From contig CACXFI010000056.1 in assembly GCA_902766875.1 (NCBI GenBank), positions 1 through 19,832 on the forward strand: a DNA stretch of 19,832 bases. Direction: 5' to 3'. Numbering within the stretch: the first letter of the stretch is position 1; each line of letters opens with the position of its first letter. A model generated the notes under the pieces. The model worked only from the letters and a program-made list of their open reading frames with translations, had not been told where the DNA came from and did no database searches. The DNA is from an uncultured Erysipelotrichaceae bacterium. Lineage in GTDB: Bacteria; Bacillota_I; Bacilli_A; RF39; UBA660. Positions 1 to 8,435 of the stretch are shown here, piece by piece. A program made the position numbers and the translations under genes.

Positions 1-12
1 GTTAGATTATAA

Positions 13-45
13 AACCCCAATTCAGTATAAAACCGAATTAGGGTT
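13..45. repeat. Imperfect inverted repeat in a gene-free stretch
   Basis: Arms 13-23 and 35-45 are complementary over 11 positions with a single C/A mismatch, around an 11-base loop. A T-run begins about 10 bases after the right arm on the plus strand. On the minus strand the arm is followed by TTATAA. It may be a weak terminator, possibly bidirectional, or another structured element of the upstream unit. Only the symmetry is seen; the function is inferred. Confidence 0.45.
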
Positions 46-92
46 CTAATAAATCTTTTTTAAGTGTCTACTTTTTATTGACTAATTTAATT

Positions 93-119
93 GGAGTTTA
101 TAGACTCCTTTTTCTTTTT
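93..119 (+). terminator. Intrinsic terminator of the unit left of the window
   Basis: GGAGTT (93-98) pairs with GACTCC (103-108), including one G-T pair, around a TATA loop. It is followed by a T-rich tail with one C (109-119). It separates whatever lies upstream from ftsW. Confidence 0.75.
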
Positions 120-191
120 GAAATGTAAAGTATATAAAAATATATGTTAAAGTATTAGTTTTTATGTTATTATATAATAGAGGATGATAAT

Positions 192-1355
192 ATGAAGAAG
201 ACTTTAACAAGGATGGATAATCAATTGTTAGTTATTACATTAGCTTTTTTTGTATTTGGTTTAATAATGATATTAAGTGCTTCTTCTATGGAATCATATA
301 TGAGGTATGGATATAGTCCTTATTATTATTTTATTAGACAAGCTATTTTTTTAGGTGTTGGATTATTTATATCTTTTATAACAATTAATATACCTTCTAA
401 GGTTTTTAGAAAATTTTCTTTATTACTTATTTTAGTAATAATGTTTATATTGGGTGGATTACAAGTGTTTGGATATTTGGCTAAAGGAAGTAAGAGTTGG
501 ATACAATTAGGGCCTGTAAATATTCAACCTAGTGAATTTGCAAAAATATTTATAGTAATGTTTTTAGCTAATTACTATGATAAAAATAAAGAAAAATTAA
601 ATAATACCTGGTCTTTAATAAAACCATTGATACCTTGTATTATAGTGGTTATACTTGTTATGTTGCAACCAGATTTGGGAACAGCTGGTATTATAACATT
701 AATTACAATATTACTTTTTTATGCAGTTCCTCTTAGAAGTAATTATAGGAAAAATATTAATATGTTACTTGTAAGTGGAATAATATTACTTTCTTTAGTA
801 TTTGTAATTACAAAGGGGTCATTTTTAAAGGGATATCAATTAAATAGATTTAATTTTTTAGATCCTTGTGAAAGATATCAAGAGGAATCTGGTTATCAAT
901 TATGTAATAGTTTTATAGCTTTTACTAATGGTGGTACTACAGGTCAAGGACTCGGTAAAAGTACACAAAAATACTTGTATTTACCGGAATCTTATACAGA
1001 TTTTATATTTCCTATTATAGTAGAAGAATTAGGATTAGTAGTTGGTATTATTATAATTATGTTGTATTTGTATATTCTTTATAGAATATATAGAATAGCT
1101 AGAAGAAGTACTAATCTTTATAATTCAATGATTGCTTATGGTATTGGGGTATATATTTTTCTTCATATAGCGATAAATTTAATAGGTGTTATGGGTATTG
1201 GACCTTTGACAGGAGTACCTTTACCATTTTTATCTTATGGTGGTAGTTATACTATATCTTTGATGTTTGGTTTATCTTTAGTCCAAAGATCAGCTATAGA
1301 GACTAATACTGAGATAGTTAAGAAAAAGAAAAAAATTAAAAAAAGAGTAGAATAA
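192..1355 (+). CDS. ftsW: FtsW-type SEDS peptidoglycan glycosyltransferase
   Basis: A polytopic membrane enzyme that polymerises lipid II into septal glycan together with a class B penicillin-binding protein. It has 387 residues, the usual family length, with about ten hydrophobic segments. Family marks in order are SAS after TM1 (about 30), GSKSWIQLG and QPSEFAK (about 99-118), QPDLGT (about 159), the NGGTTGQGLGKS loop, LPESYTDFIF with the predicted catalytic Asp at 270, EELG, and PLPFLSYGGS near the C-terminus. The QK..YLPE and EELG wording fits FtsW/SpoVE better than RodA, and a second, more RodA-like paralogue lies at 13669-12539. The C-terminus is a Lys/Arg-rich cytoplasmic tail. The start ATG has AGAGG at 179-183. 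A possible promoter is TTGAAA 118-123 with TATATG 141-146; a TATAAT at 173-178 lies too close to the start to leave a leader containing the ribosome site. The 28-residue gene at 1400 probably shares its transcript. FtsW versus RodA is assigned by motif only. Confidence 0.88.
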   Translation: MKKTLTRMDNQLLVITLAFFVFGLIMILSASSMESYMRYGYSPYYYFIRQAIFLGVGLFISFITINIPSKVFRKFSLLLILVIMFILGGLQVFGYLAKGSKSWIQLGPVNIQPSEFAKIFIVMFLANYYDKNKEKLNNTWSLIKPLIPCIIVVILVMLQPDLGTAGIITLITILLFYAVPLRSNYRKNINMLLVSGIILLSLVFVITKGSFLKGYQLNRFNFLDPCERYQEESGYQLCNSFIAFTNGGTTGQGLGKSTQKYLYLPESYTDFIFPIIVEELGLVVGIIIIMLYLYILYRIYRIARRSTNLYNSMIAYGIGVYIFLHIAINLIGVMGIGPLTGVPLPFLSYGGSYTISLMFGLSLVQRSAIETNTEIVKKKKKIKKRVE

Positions 1356-1399
1356 ATATAATGTTTATGGTATTATATTGTTAGGAAAGGTAGATTGAT

Positions 1400-1486
1400 A
1401 TGGGAGATAAAAGTAGTTTAAAATATTTAGCACTTGGTGTTGGATTAATTGTAGTTATGATAGTTGTATTTTTATTAACTAAATAA
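1400..1486 (+). CDS. 28-residue single-pass membrane microprotein
   Basis: An ATG-TAA frame of 28 codons preceded by AGGAAAGG (1383-1390). The product starts MGDKSSLKYLALG and continues as one uninterrupted hydrophobic helix (about residues 9-26) ending TK, so it would be a tail-type membrane peptide with a short charged N-terminus. It lies 44 bases after ftsW and immediately before a strong terminator, so it probably belongs to the ftsW transcript. I do not recognise a family. A role with the SEDS protein or its partners would be only an inference from position. The good ribosome site, the clean hydrophobic pattern and the terminator right after the stop support a real gene. Confidence 0.6.
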   Translation: MGDKSSLKYLALGVGLIVVMIVVFLLTK

Positions 1487-1487
1487 G

Positions 1488-1512
1488 CTCTAGATATTTC
1501 TAGAGTTTTTTT
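1488..1512 (+). terminator. Intrinsic terminator after the ftsW unit
   Basis: A perfect 7-bp stem, CTCTAGA (1488-1494) with TCTAGAG (1499-1505), a TATT loop and seven T's (1506-1512). It starts two bases after the stop of the 28-residue gene. Confidence 0.88.
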
Positions 1513-1545
1513 ATAAAATATTTATTTGCTATTCATTTGTAAATC

Positions 1546-1574
1546 TTTACATATCAATATAATTTTAGTATAAT
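1546..1574 (+). promoter_or_regulatory. Sigma-A type promoter of the rhomboid gene
   Basis: TTTACA (1546-1551), a 17-base spacer, then TATAAT (1569-1574). The predicted transcript start is near 1581, giving a leader of only about 15 bases that begins with the ribosome binding site. Confidence 0.75.
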
Positions 1575-1595
1575 ACATAGAGGAAGTGACTATTG

Positions 1596-2741
1596 ATGCA
1601 AGAAATTACTTTGAATAATAAAGATTTGTTAATTATGAATTTAGTTCATTATTTTGTTACGGAAAAAAATTATAATCCTATAATACTTCATGGTATAGAA
1701 GATGAAGTGTGGTTAGAAAATATGAATGGTGATTATAGAGTTGTTAGAATAGTTGGACATTATATTCATAATAATGAGCAATTAAAATATGATAAATTTA
1801 AGGTAAAACAAATTATTAAAAAATTAAAAGTTAAGACTTTGTCTTTATCTTTAAATACATTAACTATTTATACTGATTTAGGCGATAGTGTTAGTTTGAC
1901 AAAAGATAAATATTCTAATAGTGTTTATGTTAATAATATGGAAAATATAAATAATAATACATTGATAGAAATATTTCCTGATATTGTTGAAAAAACTAAT
2001 TATAAAGAAGAAGGAATAGAATTATTTGTTAAAATAACTGAAGATATGAATAAAAATAATCTTGAAAAATCTACTAAGTTAGGTAAAATTTTTCAGACGA
2101 GAAGACCAGTTATTACATATACTATTATGTCTTTATGTATATTAGCTTTTTTAATGATGTATATTTTAGGTGGAGGCTCTGAAAATGTAGCTACACTTAT
2201 TATGTTTGGGGCTAACTATAAAGAATTAGTTGTTAATCACCATGAATATTATAGAGTGTTTACTTGTATGTTTTTACATATAGGAATTGCACATCTATTT
2301 GCTAATATGTATTCTTTATATATATTAGGACCACAAGTTGAAAACTTTTTTGGTAAGTGGAAATATTTATTTATATATTTAATAAGTGGTATATGTGGTA
2401 GTTTACTTACTTTAGGTTTTTCTAATAGTGTTAGTGCTGGAGCTAGTGGAGCTATATTTGGACTTATGGGGGCTTTACTATATTTTGGATACCATTACAG
2501 AGTGTATTTAAGTAATGCTCTTGTAAATCAATTATTACCTGTAATATTTGTTAATTTAGGGATAAGTTTAATTATACCTAGTATTAGTTTATCTGCTCAT
2601 GTTGGTGGTTTAGTTGGGGGTATTATATCATCAATGGTAGTTGGTGTCCCTGAGGAAAAGAATAATGCTGATAGAATTAATGGAATTATTACTTTAACTA
2701 TATATTTAGGATTTATAATTTATTTAGGCTTTTTTAGATAA
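1596..2741 (+). CDS. Rhomboid family intramembrane serine protease
   Basis: A membrane protease that cleaves transmembrane segments within the bilayer. The protein has 381 residues: a long soluble N-terminal region (about 1-165) and then a six- or seven-helix rhomboid core. Catalytic features visible are HLFANMY with the oxyanion-hole Asn237, GASGAIFG with the nucleophile Ser284, and SAHVGGLVGG with the base His335. The large N-terminal cytosolic part resembles the Bacillus YqgP/GluP layout, but no C-terminal TPR region is present, so the protein is shorter than YqgP. I chose ATG 1596 over the in-frame TTG three bases earlier because its spacing to AGGAAG (1581-1586) is 9 bases. It has its own promoter, and yetF follows 65 bases downstream with no clear terminator between. 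The substrate cannot be told from the sequence. Confidence 0.93.
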   Translation: MQEITLNNKDLLIMNLVHYFVTEKNYNPIILHGIEDEVWLENMNGDYRVVRIVGHYIHNNEQLKYDKFKVKQIIKKLKVKTLSLSLNTLTIYTDLGDSVSLTKDKYSNSVYVNNMENINNNTLIEIFPDIVEKTNYKEEGIELFVKITEDMNKNNLEKSTKLGKIFQTRRPVITYTIMSLCILAFLMMYILGGGSENVATLIMFGANYKELVVNHHEYYRVFTCMFLHIGIAHLFANMYSLYILGPQVENFFGKWKYLFIYLISGICGSLLTLGFSNSVSAGASGAIFGLMGALLYFGYHYRVYLSNALVNQLLPVIFVNLGISLIIPSISLSAHVGGLVGGIISSMVVGVPEEKNNADRINGIITLTIYLGFIIYLGFFR

Positions 2742-2806
2742 TTATAAAAAATAATGTCTGTTGTATAAAATATTTAATATTTAATCATAATAAAAATGGT
2801 GATGAT

Positions 2807-3454
2807 ATGGAATATTTTATAATAGGATTTAGGACGTTATTTTTTTATTTTTTAATATTTTTGATTTATAGGCTTATGGGTAAAAGAGAAGTAGGTCAGT
2901 TGGGGATAATAGATTTGATTGTATCTATTTTAATAGCAGAATTTGGAGTTATAAGTATTGATAATTATGATAAAAGTGTTATGTATTCGGTTATTCCTAT
3001 TTTAGTTCTTACTTTTTTACAAATATCATTAGCTTTTATAAGTATGAAAAAGCCTAAATTTAGAAATTTTTTGGATGGTAATCCATCATTGATTATTAAA
3101 AATGGAAAAATCAATTATAAAGAAATGCTTAAACAGAAATATAATTTAGATGATTTACTAGTTCAAATAAGGGAAAAAGGATATAGAAGTATAGAAGAAG
3201 TAGAGTATGCAATATTAGAGAATAATGGGACTTTATCTATTTTTAATTTTGATAAGAATAATATTAAAACACCTCTTCCTTTACCTTTGATATTAGATAG
3301 TAATATTCAAAAAGATACTTTAAAGATTCTTAACAGAGACAAGAAATGGGTAGATAAATTATTAAAAGATAAAAGTATAGAATTAGAAGATGTTTTTTAT
3401 GCCTTTTATAAGGATAAAAATATATTTATAATTAAAAATAGTGATTTATTATAA
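2807..3454 (+). CDS. YetF/DUF421 family membrane protein
   Basis: A 215-residue protein with three N-terminal membrane helices (about 3-23, 33-52 and 59-78) and a soluble C-terminal domain. Family signatures are GKREVGQLGIIDLIVSILIAE-like residues between TM1 and TM2 (about 25-45), the GNPSLIIKNGKIN segment (about 91-103), the DDLLVQIREKGYRSIEEVE stretch and AILENNGTLSIF. These match YetF/YrbG-type DUF421 proteins, which are widespread in spore-forming and other Bacillota. Their biochemical role is not firmly established; in Bacillus some paralogues are linked to sporulation or the spore membrane. The ribosome site is GGTGATG (2798-2804), close to the ATG. It is probably co-transcribed with the rhomboid gene, since only 65 AT-rich bases separate them, and a terminator follows. 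Confidence 0.88.
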   Translation: MEYFIIGFRTLFFYFLIFLIYRLMGKREVGQLGIIDLIVSILIAEFGVISIDNYDKSVMYSVIPILVLTFLQISLAFISMKKPKFRNFLDGNPSLIIKNGKINYKEMLKQKYNLDDLLVQIREKGYRSIEEVEYAILENNGTLSIFNFDKNNIKTPLPLPLILDSNIQKDTLKILNRDKKWVDKLLKDKSIELEDVFYAFYKDKNIFIIKNSDLL

Positions 3455-3461
3455 AAAAAAT

Positions 3462-3492
3462 AAGATTGTTAAAAACAGTCTTTTTTTTTTTA
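3462..3492 (+). terminator. Intrinsic terminator after yetF
   Basis: AAGATTGTT (3462-3470) pairs with AACAGTCTT (3474-3482), one G-T pair, three-base loop. A T-tract begins in the right arm and continues to about 3491. Confidence 0.8.
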
Positions 3493-3500
3493 TATATATT

Positions 3501-3509
3501 TGGTATAAT
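3501..3509 (+). promoter_or_regulatory. Extended -10 promoter for the esaB-essC operon
   Basis: TGGTATAAT at 3501-3509 is an extended -10 element. The region 17 bases upstream is only a T-tract belonging to the preceding terminator, so recognition would rest mainly on the TGn motif. The predicted start is near 3516, about 23 bases before esaB. Confidence 0.6.
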
Positions 3510-3538
3510 TAACATAATAGGTAGAATAGGTGATATGT

Positions 3539-3793
3539 ATGAATAACAAATTAATGATATTTGTAGAAATACCTTTAATTGAACAAGAATTAAATATTAT
3601 GATTCCATTAAATAAAAAGATTGGTAATATAATTATAGAATTAGTAAAATATGTAAATGATAATATGGCAAATGAAGAATTACAGGGTGATAGTTTTTCT
3701 TTATTTGATAAAGATACTGGAAAGATTATACCAAATAATAATTATGTAAAAAATAGCAATCTTTATAATGGTCAGGTATTAATATTAATGTAG
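3539..3793 (+). CDS. esaB: EsaB/YukD-like ubiquitin-fold T7SS protein
   Basis: A small cytosolic accessory protein of the Bacillota type VII secretion system, with a ubiquitin-like fold. At 84 residues it matches the usual EsaB/YukD length (about 80). It shows the alternating beta pattern of the family: an opening strand MIFVEIPL, a second strand INIMIPL-like, the helix KIGNIIIELVKYVN, then a final GQVLILM strand. The identification rests on size, fold pattern and the essC gene directly downstream, because sequence conservation in this family is low. ATG 3539 is chosen over the upstream GTG at 3530, which lies inside the ribosome site AGGTGAT (3528-3534). Its stop overlaps the strong TAGGAGGT site of essC, so the two are translated as an operon. 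Confidence 0.82.
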   Translation: MNNKLMIFVEIPLIEQELNIMIPLNKKIGNIIIELVKYVNDNMANEELQGDSFSLFDKDTGKIIPNNNYVKNSNLYNGQVLILM

Positions 3794-3802
3794 GAGGTAG
3801 TT

Positions 3803-6800
3803 ATGCAACTTATTTTTATAAAGAATAATAATTTAAGAAAACTGACTCTACCTAAAAAAATACAAGGTAATTTTTGGATAACAGATTTGGATGAAAATGG
3901 AATTGAAAAAAATATAATAAATGTCGAAGCTAGAGATGGTAAATGGCATTTAATTAGTAATTTAGATGTATATTACGTAGAAAAAAATATAAAGATACCT
4001 AGTATAGAATTATCAAATTATAGTTTTTATACTTTAAAAAATAAAACAAATTATATATATATATATTGTTGTCCTTTATTAGATGATACATATAAGTATT
4101 ATGAAATAGGTAATGATGAAATAACAATTGGTAAGGATGCGAATTCAACTATTCATTATACTATTAGTTTCTTTCAAGATGTTGAAGCTAATCTGATCTC
4201 TAAAGGTAATTTTCTTCAATTAACACCTAACAATAATAGTACTTTAGGCGTGTTTGTTAATAATACTAGAGTTTATTATCCAACAACCATTGAAAATGGA
4301 GATTATATTTTTATCAGTGGTTTAAAAATAATATATGTGGTTTTAAAAGATAAGAGAGCTTTAATTGTTAATAATATCCCTGCTAAGGTAACTAATCATT
4401 TGAAAGAAATACCTAAAATAGAAATTCAAAATAGTTTTACTAAAGAGGAAGAAGATATAGAAGTAAATCTTTATAGTGATGATAATTATTTTCATAAAAA
4501 ACCTAGATTTATTGAATTGTTGGAAGAATATAACATTGAAATAGATGCACCACCAAATGAAAATTCTCAAAATAAGCAACCATTTATTTTAATGATAGGG
4601 CCTATGATTACTACTAGTATGATGTCTTTAATGTATGGATATAATGCTGTTGTTCAATTAAGAAGTAATAATGGTAATATGTCTTCTGCAATAATGTCAA
4701 TTGTCATGTGTGTCGCTATGCTGGCTGGAACTTTGGTTTGGCCAATGATAAGTAGAAGGTATGAACAAAAAAGAAGTAAAAAAATGGAAATACTAAGACA
4801 AAAGAAATATGGTGAATATTTAGAAAATATCAATAAAAATATTAATGATGAGGTAATAAATCAACAAAATATTCTTATTTCTAATAATCCTAATGTTAAT
4901 GAGGCGCAAGAAACAATTTTGAATAAAACAGTTGACTTATGGCAAAGAAGAGTAGAAGATAGTGACTTTTTAACATTTACATTAGGATATGGTAATGTTC
5001 CAATGAAAATAAATATAAAATATCCTGAAGAACATTTTACAATGGAAGAGGATAAGTTAAAAACTATTGCTTTAAATCTAGGAAAAGAAAAAAAATATTT
5101 GACTAATGTTCCGATTACTTTTTCTTTAAGGGATAATAATATTTTGGCTGTTATAGGAAATTTAAGAGTTGTAAATGATTATTTAAAAAAAATACTTATT
5201 CAATTAATAGCTTATCATAGTTATGATAATCTTAAAATAATTGTTTTAACTAATGAAGATAATCAATTTTATTGGGAAAAAATAAAATCTTTACCACATT
5301 TATATAGTGATAATAAAGATTTTAGATATTATGGAACAAATACTGAAGAATATAAAGAAATATTATATCAATTGGATAGCATTATAAATCAAAGAAAAAA
5401 CACTAAAGATAATAATGAACAACAAAAATTGTGGAATCCTTATTATTTAATAATAACAGATTGTTTTAAAGCTATAAGAAATTTTGAAGTGATAAATCAA
5501 ATATTTGATAATAAGGATTTGGGATTTAGTATGTTGATTTTAAATGATAAAATATCGACATTACCAGATCAATGTCAAGATTTTATAAATATAGATGGGG
5601 ATCAAGGTGAATTGTTTAAAACAATACTAAATACTGAGAATATTTTATTTAAAATTGATAATACTCCGATTCAAATAGAAGCTTGTTCTAAAACACTAGC
5701 TAATATACCTATAGAAATAACAAGTACTTCAGATGGTCAAATGCCAAATAAAGTTGGATTTTTGGAAATGTATAATGTTGGTAAGATAGAACAGTTAAAT
5801 ATTGAAAATAGATGGAAAACATCTAATCCTATGCTAACTTTAGGAGCACCTGTAGGAATTGGTAAAAGTGGTGAAAAAGTAACTATTGATTTGCATGAGA
5901 AATATCATGGACCTCATGGGTTGATAGCTGGTATGACAGGTAGTGGTAAATCAGAATTTTTAATAAGTTATATTTTATCTATGGCTATTAATTATCACCC
6001 TTACGAAGTCCAATTTATATTAATAGATTATAAAGGTGGTGGATTGGCAGGAGCATTTGAAAATCAACTTATTCAAACACGGTTACCACACTTGGTTGGT
6101 ACAATAACAAACTTAGATAAAAACGAAATAAAAAGATCATTAGCTTCTATTGAGAGTGAATTAAAGAGAAGACAAAGAAAATTTAATGAAGCAAGAGAAA
6201 TTGCGGGTGAAAGTACAATTGATATTTATAAATATCAAAAATTATACAGACAGGGAATAATAAAAGAACCTATATCACATTTATTTATAATTAGTGATGA
6301 ATTTGCTGAGTTAAAAGCACAGGAACCAGAATTTATGGATCAATTAATATCAACAGCACGTATTGGTCGTAGCTTGGGTGTACATTTAATTTTAGCAACT
6401 CAAAAACCAAGTGGTGTTGTAAATGATCAAATTTGGTCAAATACTAGATTTAGGGTGTGTTTGAGAGTACAGGATACATCTGATTCTAATGAGGTTATAA
6501 AATGCCCTGATGCAGCTTATTTAAAACAAGTAGGTAGATTTTATTTTCAGGTAGGTCAGAATGAAATCTTTACAATAGGTCAATCAGCTTATGGTGGTGT
6601 TCCTTATATACCATCTGAAACAATAAAAAAATCTATAGATAGTTCTATAAATGTATTAAATAACATTGGAATACCTATAGCAAATTTGGAAGAAGAAAAA
6701 AAGGCAGAGAAGGTTGAAGATAAGGGGGAAGAATTATTAAATATTGTTAATTATTTATCACAAATTGGTAAAAATGAAAATATTCAAGTAACACCATTAT

Positions 6801-8329
6801 GGCTACCTAAAATGCCTGAATTAATATATATAGAAAATATTAAAAGACAATTTAATTATAAACCAATTGCATTTACTTTTAATCCAGTAATTGGTTTATA
6901 TGATGATCCTAATTCTCAATATCAAGGGTTAGCTACTATTAATTTAACAGAAAATGGTAATACTTTAATATATGGTATGAGTAGTAGTGGAGAGGTATTA
7001 TTGTTAGGTACATTAATTTATTCTCTATCTATAGAACATACTCCACAAGAAGTTAGCATCTATGCTATAGATTGTGGTTCAGAAACATTAACTATGTATA
7101 GAAATATTCCTCATGTAGGGGATGTAGCTTTAATTTCAGAAACAGAAAAAATAGTTAACTTATTTAAAATGATTTTAGAAACAGTAGCAGATAGAAAAAA
7201 AACATTTGTAGAATATAATGGGGAATATAATTATTATGTTAAACATAGTGGTAATACATTACCTGCTATTGTGATAATAATAAGCAATTATGAAACGTTT
7301 AGAGAAACATATGAAGATTTAGATGACTTAATTAGAGTGATATCTAGAGATTGTGTAAAATATGGAATATATCTAGTAGTTACTGCTTCTAGTACTAGTG
7401 GTGTTAGAGGTAATGTATCTCAAAATTTTGGTAATACTATGACATTACAATTAAATGATGATAGTGATTATTCATATTTATTTGGTAATATAAATAAATT
7501 AACTCCATCTTCTTTATATGGTAGAGGTTTAATAAAATTAGATCAAGTATATGAATATCAAACTGCTCATGTAACTAGTGATGATGCTTTGATTCAATAC
7601 ATTAAAGAGTTGTCTGAAAAATTATCAGAAGCTTACCAAGGATATAAGGCAAAAAAGGTACCAATATTACCGGAAATAGTAAAATTTGAAGAAATATTAA
7701 CCAAAGATTCATCATTAGAAAAATTACCTATAGGAGTAAATAAAGATACTTTAGATACAGTTACCTATAATTTTAAACAAGATAAAGCTACTCTAATTCT
7801 TATGGAAGATGAAGAAATAATTCCTAAAATATTTAAAAACTTTTCTAAAGCATTTAATAAATTTTCAAAGTTAATAGTAATAGATGCTGATAGTATGATT
7901 GAACCAACTAATGATTATATATATATTAAGGATAACATAGATCAAAATCTTACTAATTTAGTAAATCTACAAAATGATGGAAATCAATATTTGTGTGTAT
8001 TTTTAAATATGGGATCTTTTGTTAAAAAATTATCAGAAGAATCAAAAGAACAATTATCTAAATTATTTGATAAATCTAAAGAAGAAAGTTCTAATCTTCA
8101 TTTTATATTATTTGGAATACCTGATTTATTAAAAGAATATGTGTATGATGATTGGTTTAAAAATGGAGTTGAAAATAAATCAGGAATATTTATTGGAAAT
8201 GGTATAGATAATCAAAATGTATTAAATGTAGAAGATTCATATAAATTATCAAAGATAAAATTAGCAAATAATTATGCGTTTATAATTAAAAAAGGTAGGT
8301 CTATTTTAATAAAAATAATAGAAGAATAA
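3803..8329 (+). CDS. essC: EssC, FtsK/SpoIIIE-type ATPase of the type VII secretion system
   Basis: The membrane-anchored motor of T7SSb, which recognises and drives export of WXG100 and related substrates. It has 1508 residues, full length for EssC. Domains: N-terminal FHA-like region (about 1-190, with EITIGKD at 106-112, GVFVNN and GDYIFISG); two membrane helices at about 261-280 and 294-315; a linker; and three FtsK-like ATPase modules. Module 1 is intact: Walker A GMTGSGKS at 710-717, DYKGGG just after, Walker B LFIISDEFAEL with D832/E833, and the TARIGRSLGVHLILATQKPSG stretch. In module 2 the P-loop is degenerate, GMSSSGEV at 1058-1065, with Glu1064 where Lys is expected. Module 3 (about 1310-1508) lacks a P-loop. 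Loss of motifs in modules 2 and 3 is common in EssC, where they act in regulation and substrate binding. The start has a near-perfect TAGGAGGT site. No terminator is clear downstream; the next gene has its own promoter. Confidence 0.96.
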   Translation: MQLIFIKNNNLRKLTLPKKIQGNFWITDLDENGIEKNIINVEARDGKWHLISNLDVYYVEKNIKIPSIELSNYSFYTLKNKTNYIYIYCCPLLDDTYKYYEIGNDEITIGKDANSTIHYTISFFQDVEANLISKGNFLQLTPNNNSTLGVFVNNTRVYYPTTIENGDYIFISGLKIIYVVLKDKRALIVNNIPAKVTNHLKEIPKIEIQNSFTKEEEDIEVNLYSDDNYFHKKPRFIELLEEYNIEIDAPPNENSQNKQPFILMIGPMITTSMMSLMYGYNAVVQLRSNNGNMSSAIMSIVMCVAMLAGTLVWPMISRRYEQKRSKKMEILRQKKYGEYLENINKNINDEVINQQNILISNNPNVNEAQETILNKTVDLWQRRVEDSDFLTFTLGYGNVPMKINIKYPEEHFTMEEDKLKTIALNLGKEKKYLTNVPITFSLRDNNILAVIGNLRVVNDYLKKILIQLIAYHSYDNLKIIVLTNEDNQFYWEKIKSLPHLYSDNKDFRYYGTNTEEYKEILYQLDSIINQRKNTKDNNEQQKLWNPYYLIITDCFKAIRNFEVINQIFDNKDLGFSMLILNDKISTLPDQCQDFINIDGDQGELFKTILNTENILFKIDNTPIQIEACSKTLANIPIEITSTSDGQMPNKVGFLEMYNVGKIEQLNIENRWKTSNPMLTLGAPVGIGKSGEKVTIDLHEKYHGPHGLIAGMTGSGKSEFLISYILSMAINYHPYEVQFILIDYKGGGLAGAFENQLIQTRLPHLVGTITNLDKNEIKRSLASIESELKRRQRKFNEAREIAGESTIDIYKYQKLYRQGIIKEPISHLFIISDEFAELKAQEPEFMDQLISTARIGRSLGVHLILATQKPSGVVNDQIWSNTRFRVCLRVQDTSDSNEVIKCPDAAYLKQVGRFYFQVGQNEIFTIGQSAYGGVPYIPSETIKKSIDSSINVLNNIGIPIANLEEEKKAEKVEDKGEELLNIVNYLSQIGKNENIQVTPLWLPKMPELIYIENIKRQFNYKPIAFTFNPVIGLYDDPNSQYQGLATINLTENGNTLIYGMSSSGEVLLLGTLIYSLSIEHTPQEVSIYAIDCGSETLTMYRNIPHVGDVALISETEKIVNLFKMILETVADRKKTFVEYNGEYNYYVKHSGNTLPAIVIIISNYETFRETYEDLDDLIRVISRDCVKYGIYLVVTASSTSGVRGNVSQNFGNTMTLQLNDDSDYSYLFGNINKLTPSSLYGRGLIKLDQVYEYQTAHVTSDDALIQYIKELSEKLSEAYQGYKAKKVPILPEIVKFEEILTKDSSLEKLPIGVNKDTLDTVTYNFKQDKATLILMEDEEIIPKIFKNFSKAFNKFSKLIVIDADSMIEPTNDYIYIKDNIDQNLTNLVNLQNDGNQYLCVFLNMGSFVKKLSEESKEQLSKLFDKSKEESSNLHFILFGIPDLLKEYVYDDWFKNGVENKSGIFIGNGIDNQNVLNVEDSYKLSKIKLANNYAFIIKKGRSILIKIIEE

Positions 8330-8344
8330 TATGTAAAAAAAATG

Positions 8345-8356
8345 TCAAATATTTGA
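8345..8356. repeat. 12-bp perfect palindrome upstream of a promoter
   Basis: TCAAATATTTGA is a perfect palindrome, 7 bases before the -35 of the promoter of the 252-residue gene. It could be an operator, but in DNA this AT-rich such palindromes also occur by chance. Confidence 0.3.
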
Positions 8357-8363
8357 TAAAAGA

Positions 8364-8393
8364 TTGAAATAATAATAATAAATAATTTATAAT
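8364..8393 (+). promoter_or_regulatory. Sigma-A type promoter of the 252-residue T7SS-linked gene
   Basis: TTGAAA (8364-8369), 18-base spacer, TATAAT (8388-8393). Predicted start is near 8400. The first bases of the transcript fall on a small stem, TAAAGG (8398-8403) with CCTTTA (8411-8416), and then the ribosome site GAAGGA (8421-8426). This independent promoter sets the gene apart from esaB-essC. Confidence 0.78.
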
Positions 8394-8435
8394 GAAATAA
8401 AGGTAGATAGCCTTTAGAAAGAAGGAATGATAAAA

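Noticed and set aside
173..178. TATAAT as the -10 of ftsW
   Set aside because: Transcription would start at about 185, after the AGAGG ribosome site at 179-183; no -35 at proper spacing.
3530..3538. GTG start for esaB (and the similar GTGs at 11302 and 14152)
   Set aside because: In each case the GTG is part of the AGGTGAT ribosome binding site of the ATG nine bases later.
4361..4579. 72-codon minus-strand frame inside essC
   Set aside because: Low-complexity Ile/Phe/Tyr product antisense to a well-defined gene, with no promoter or ribosome site.
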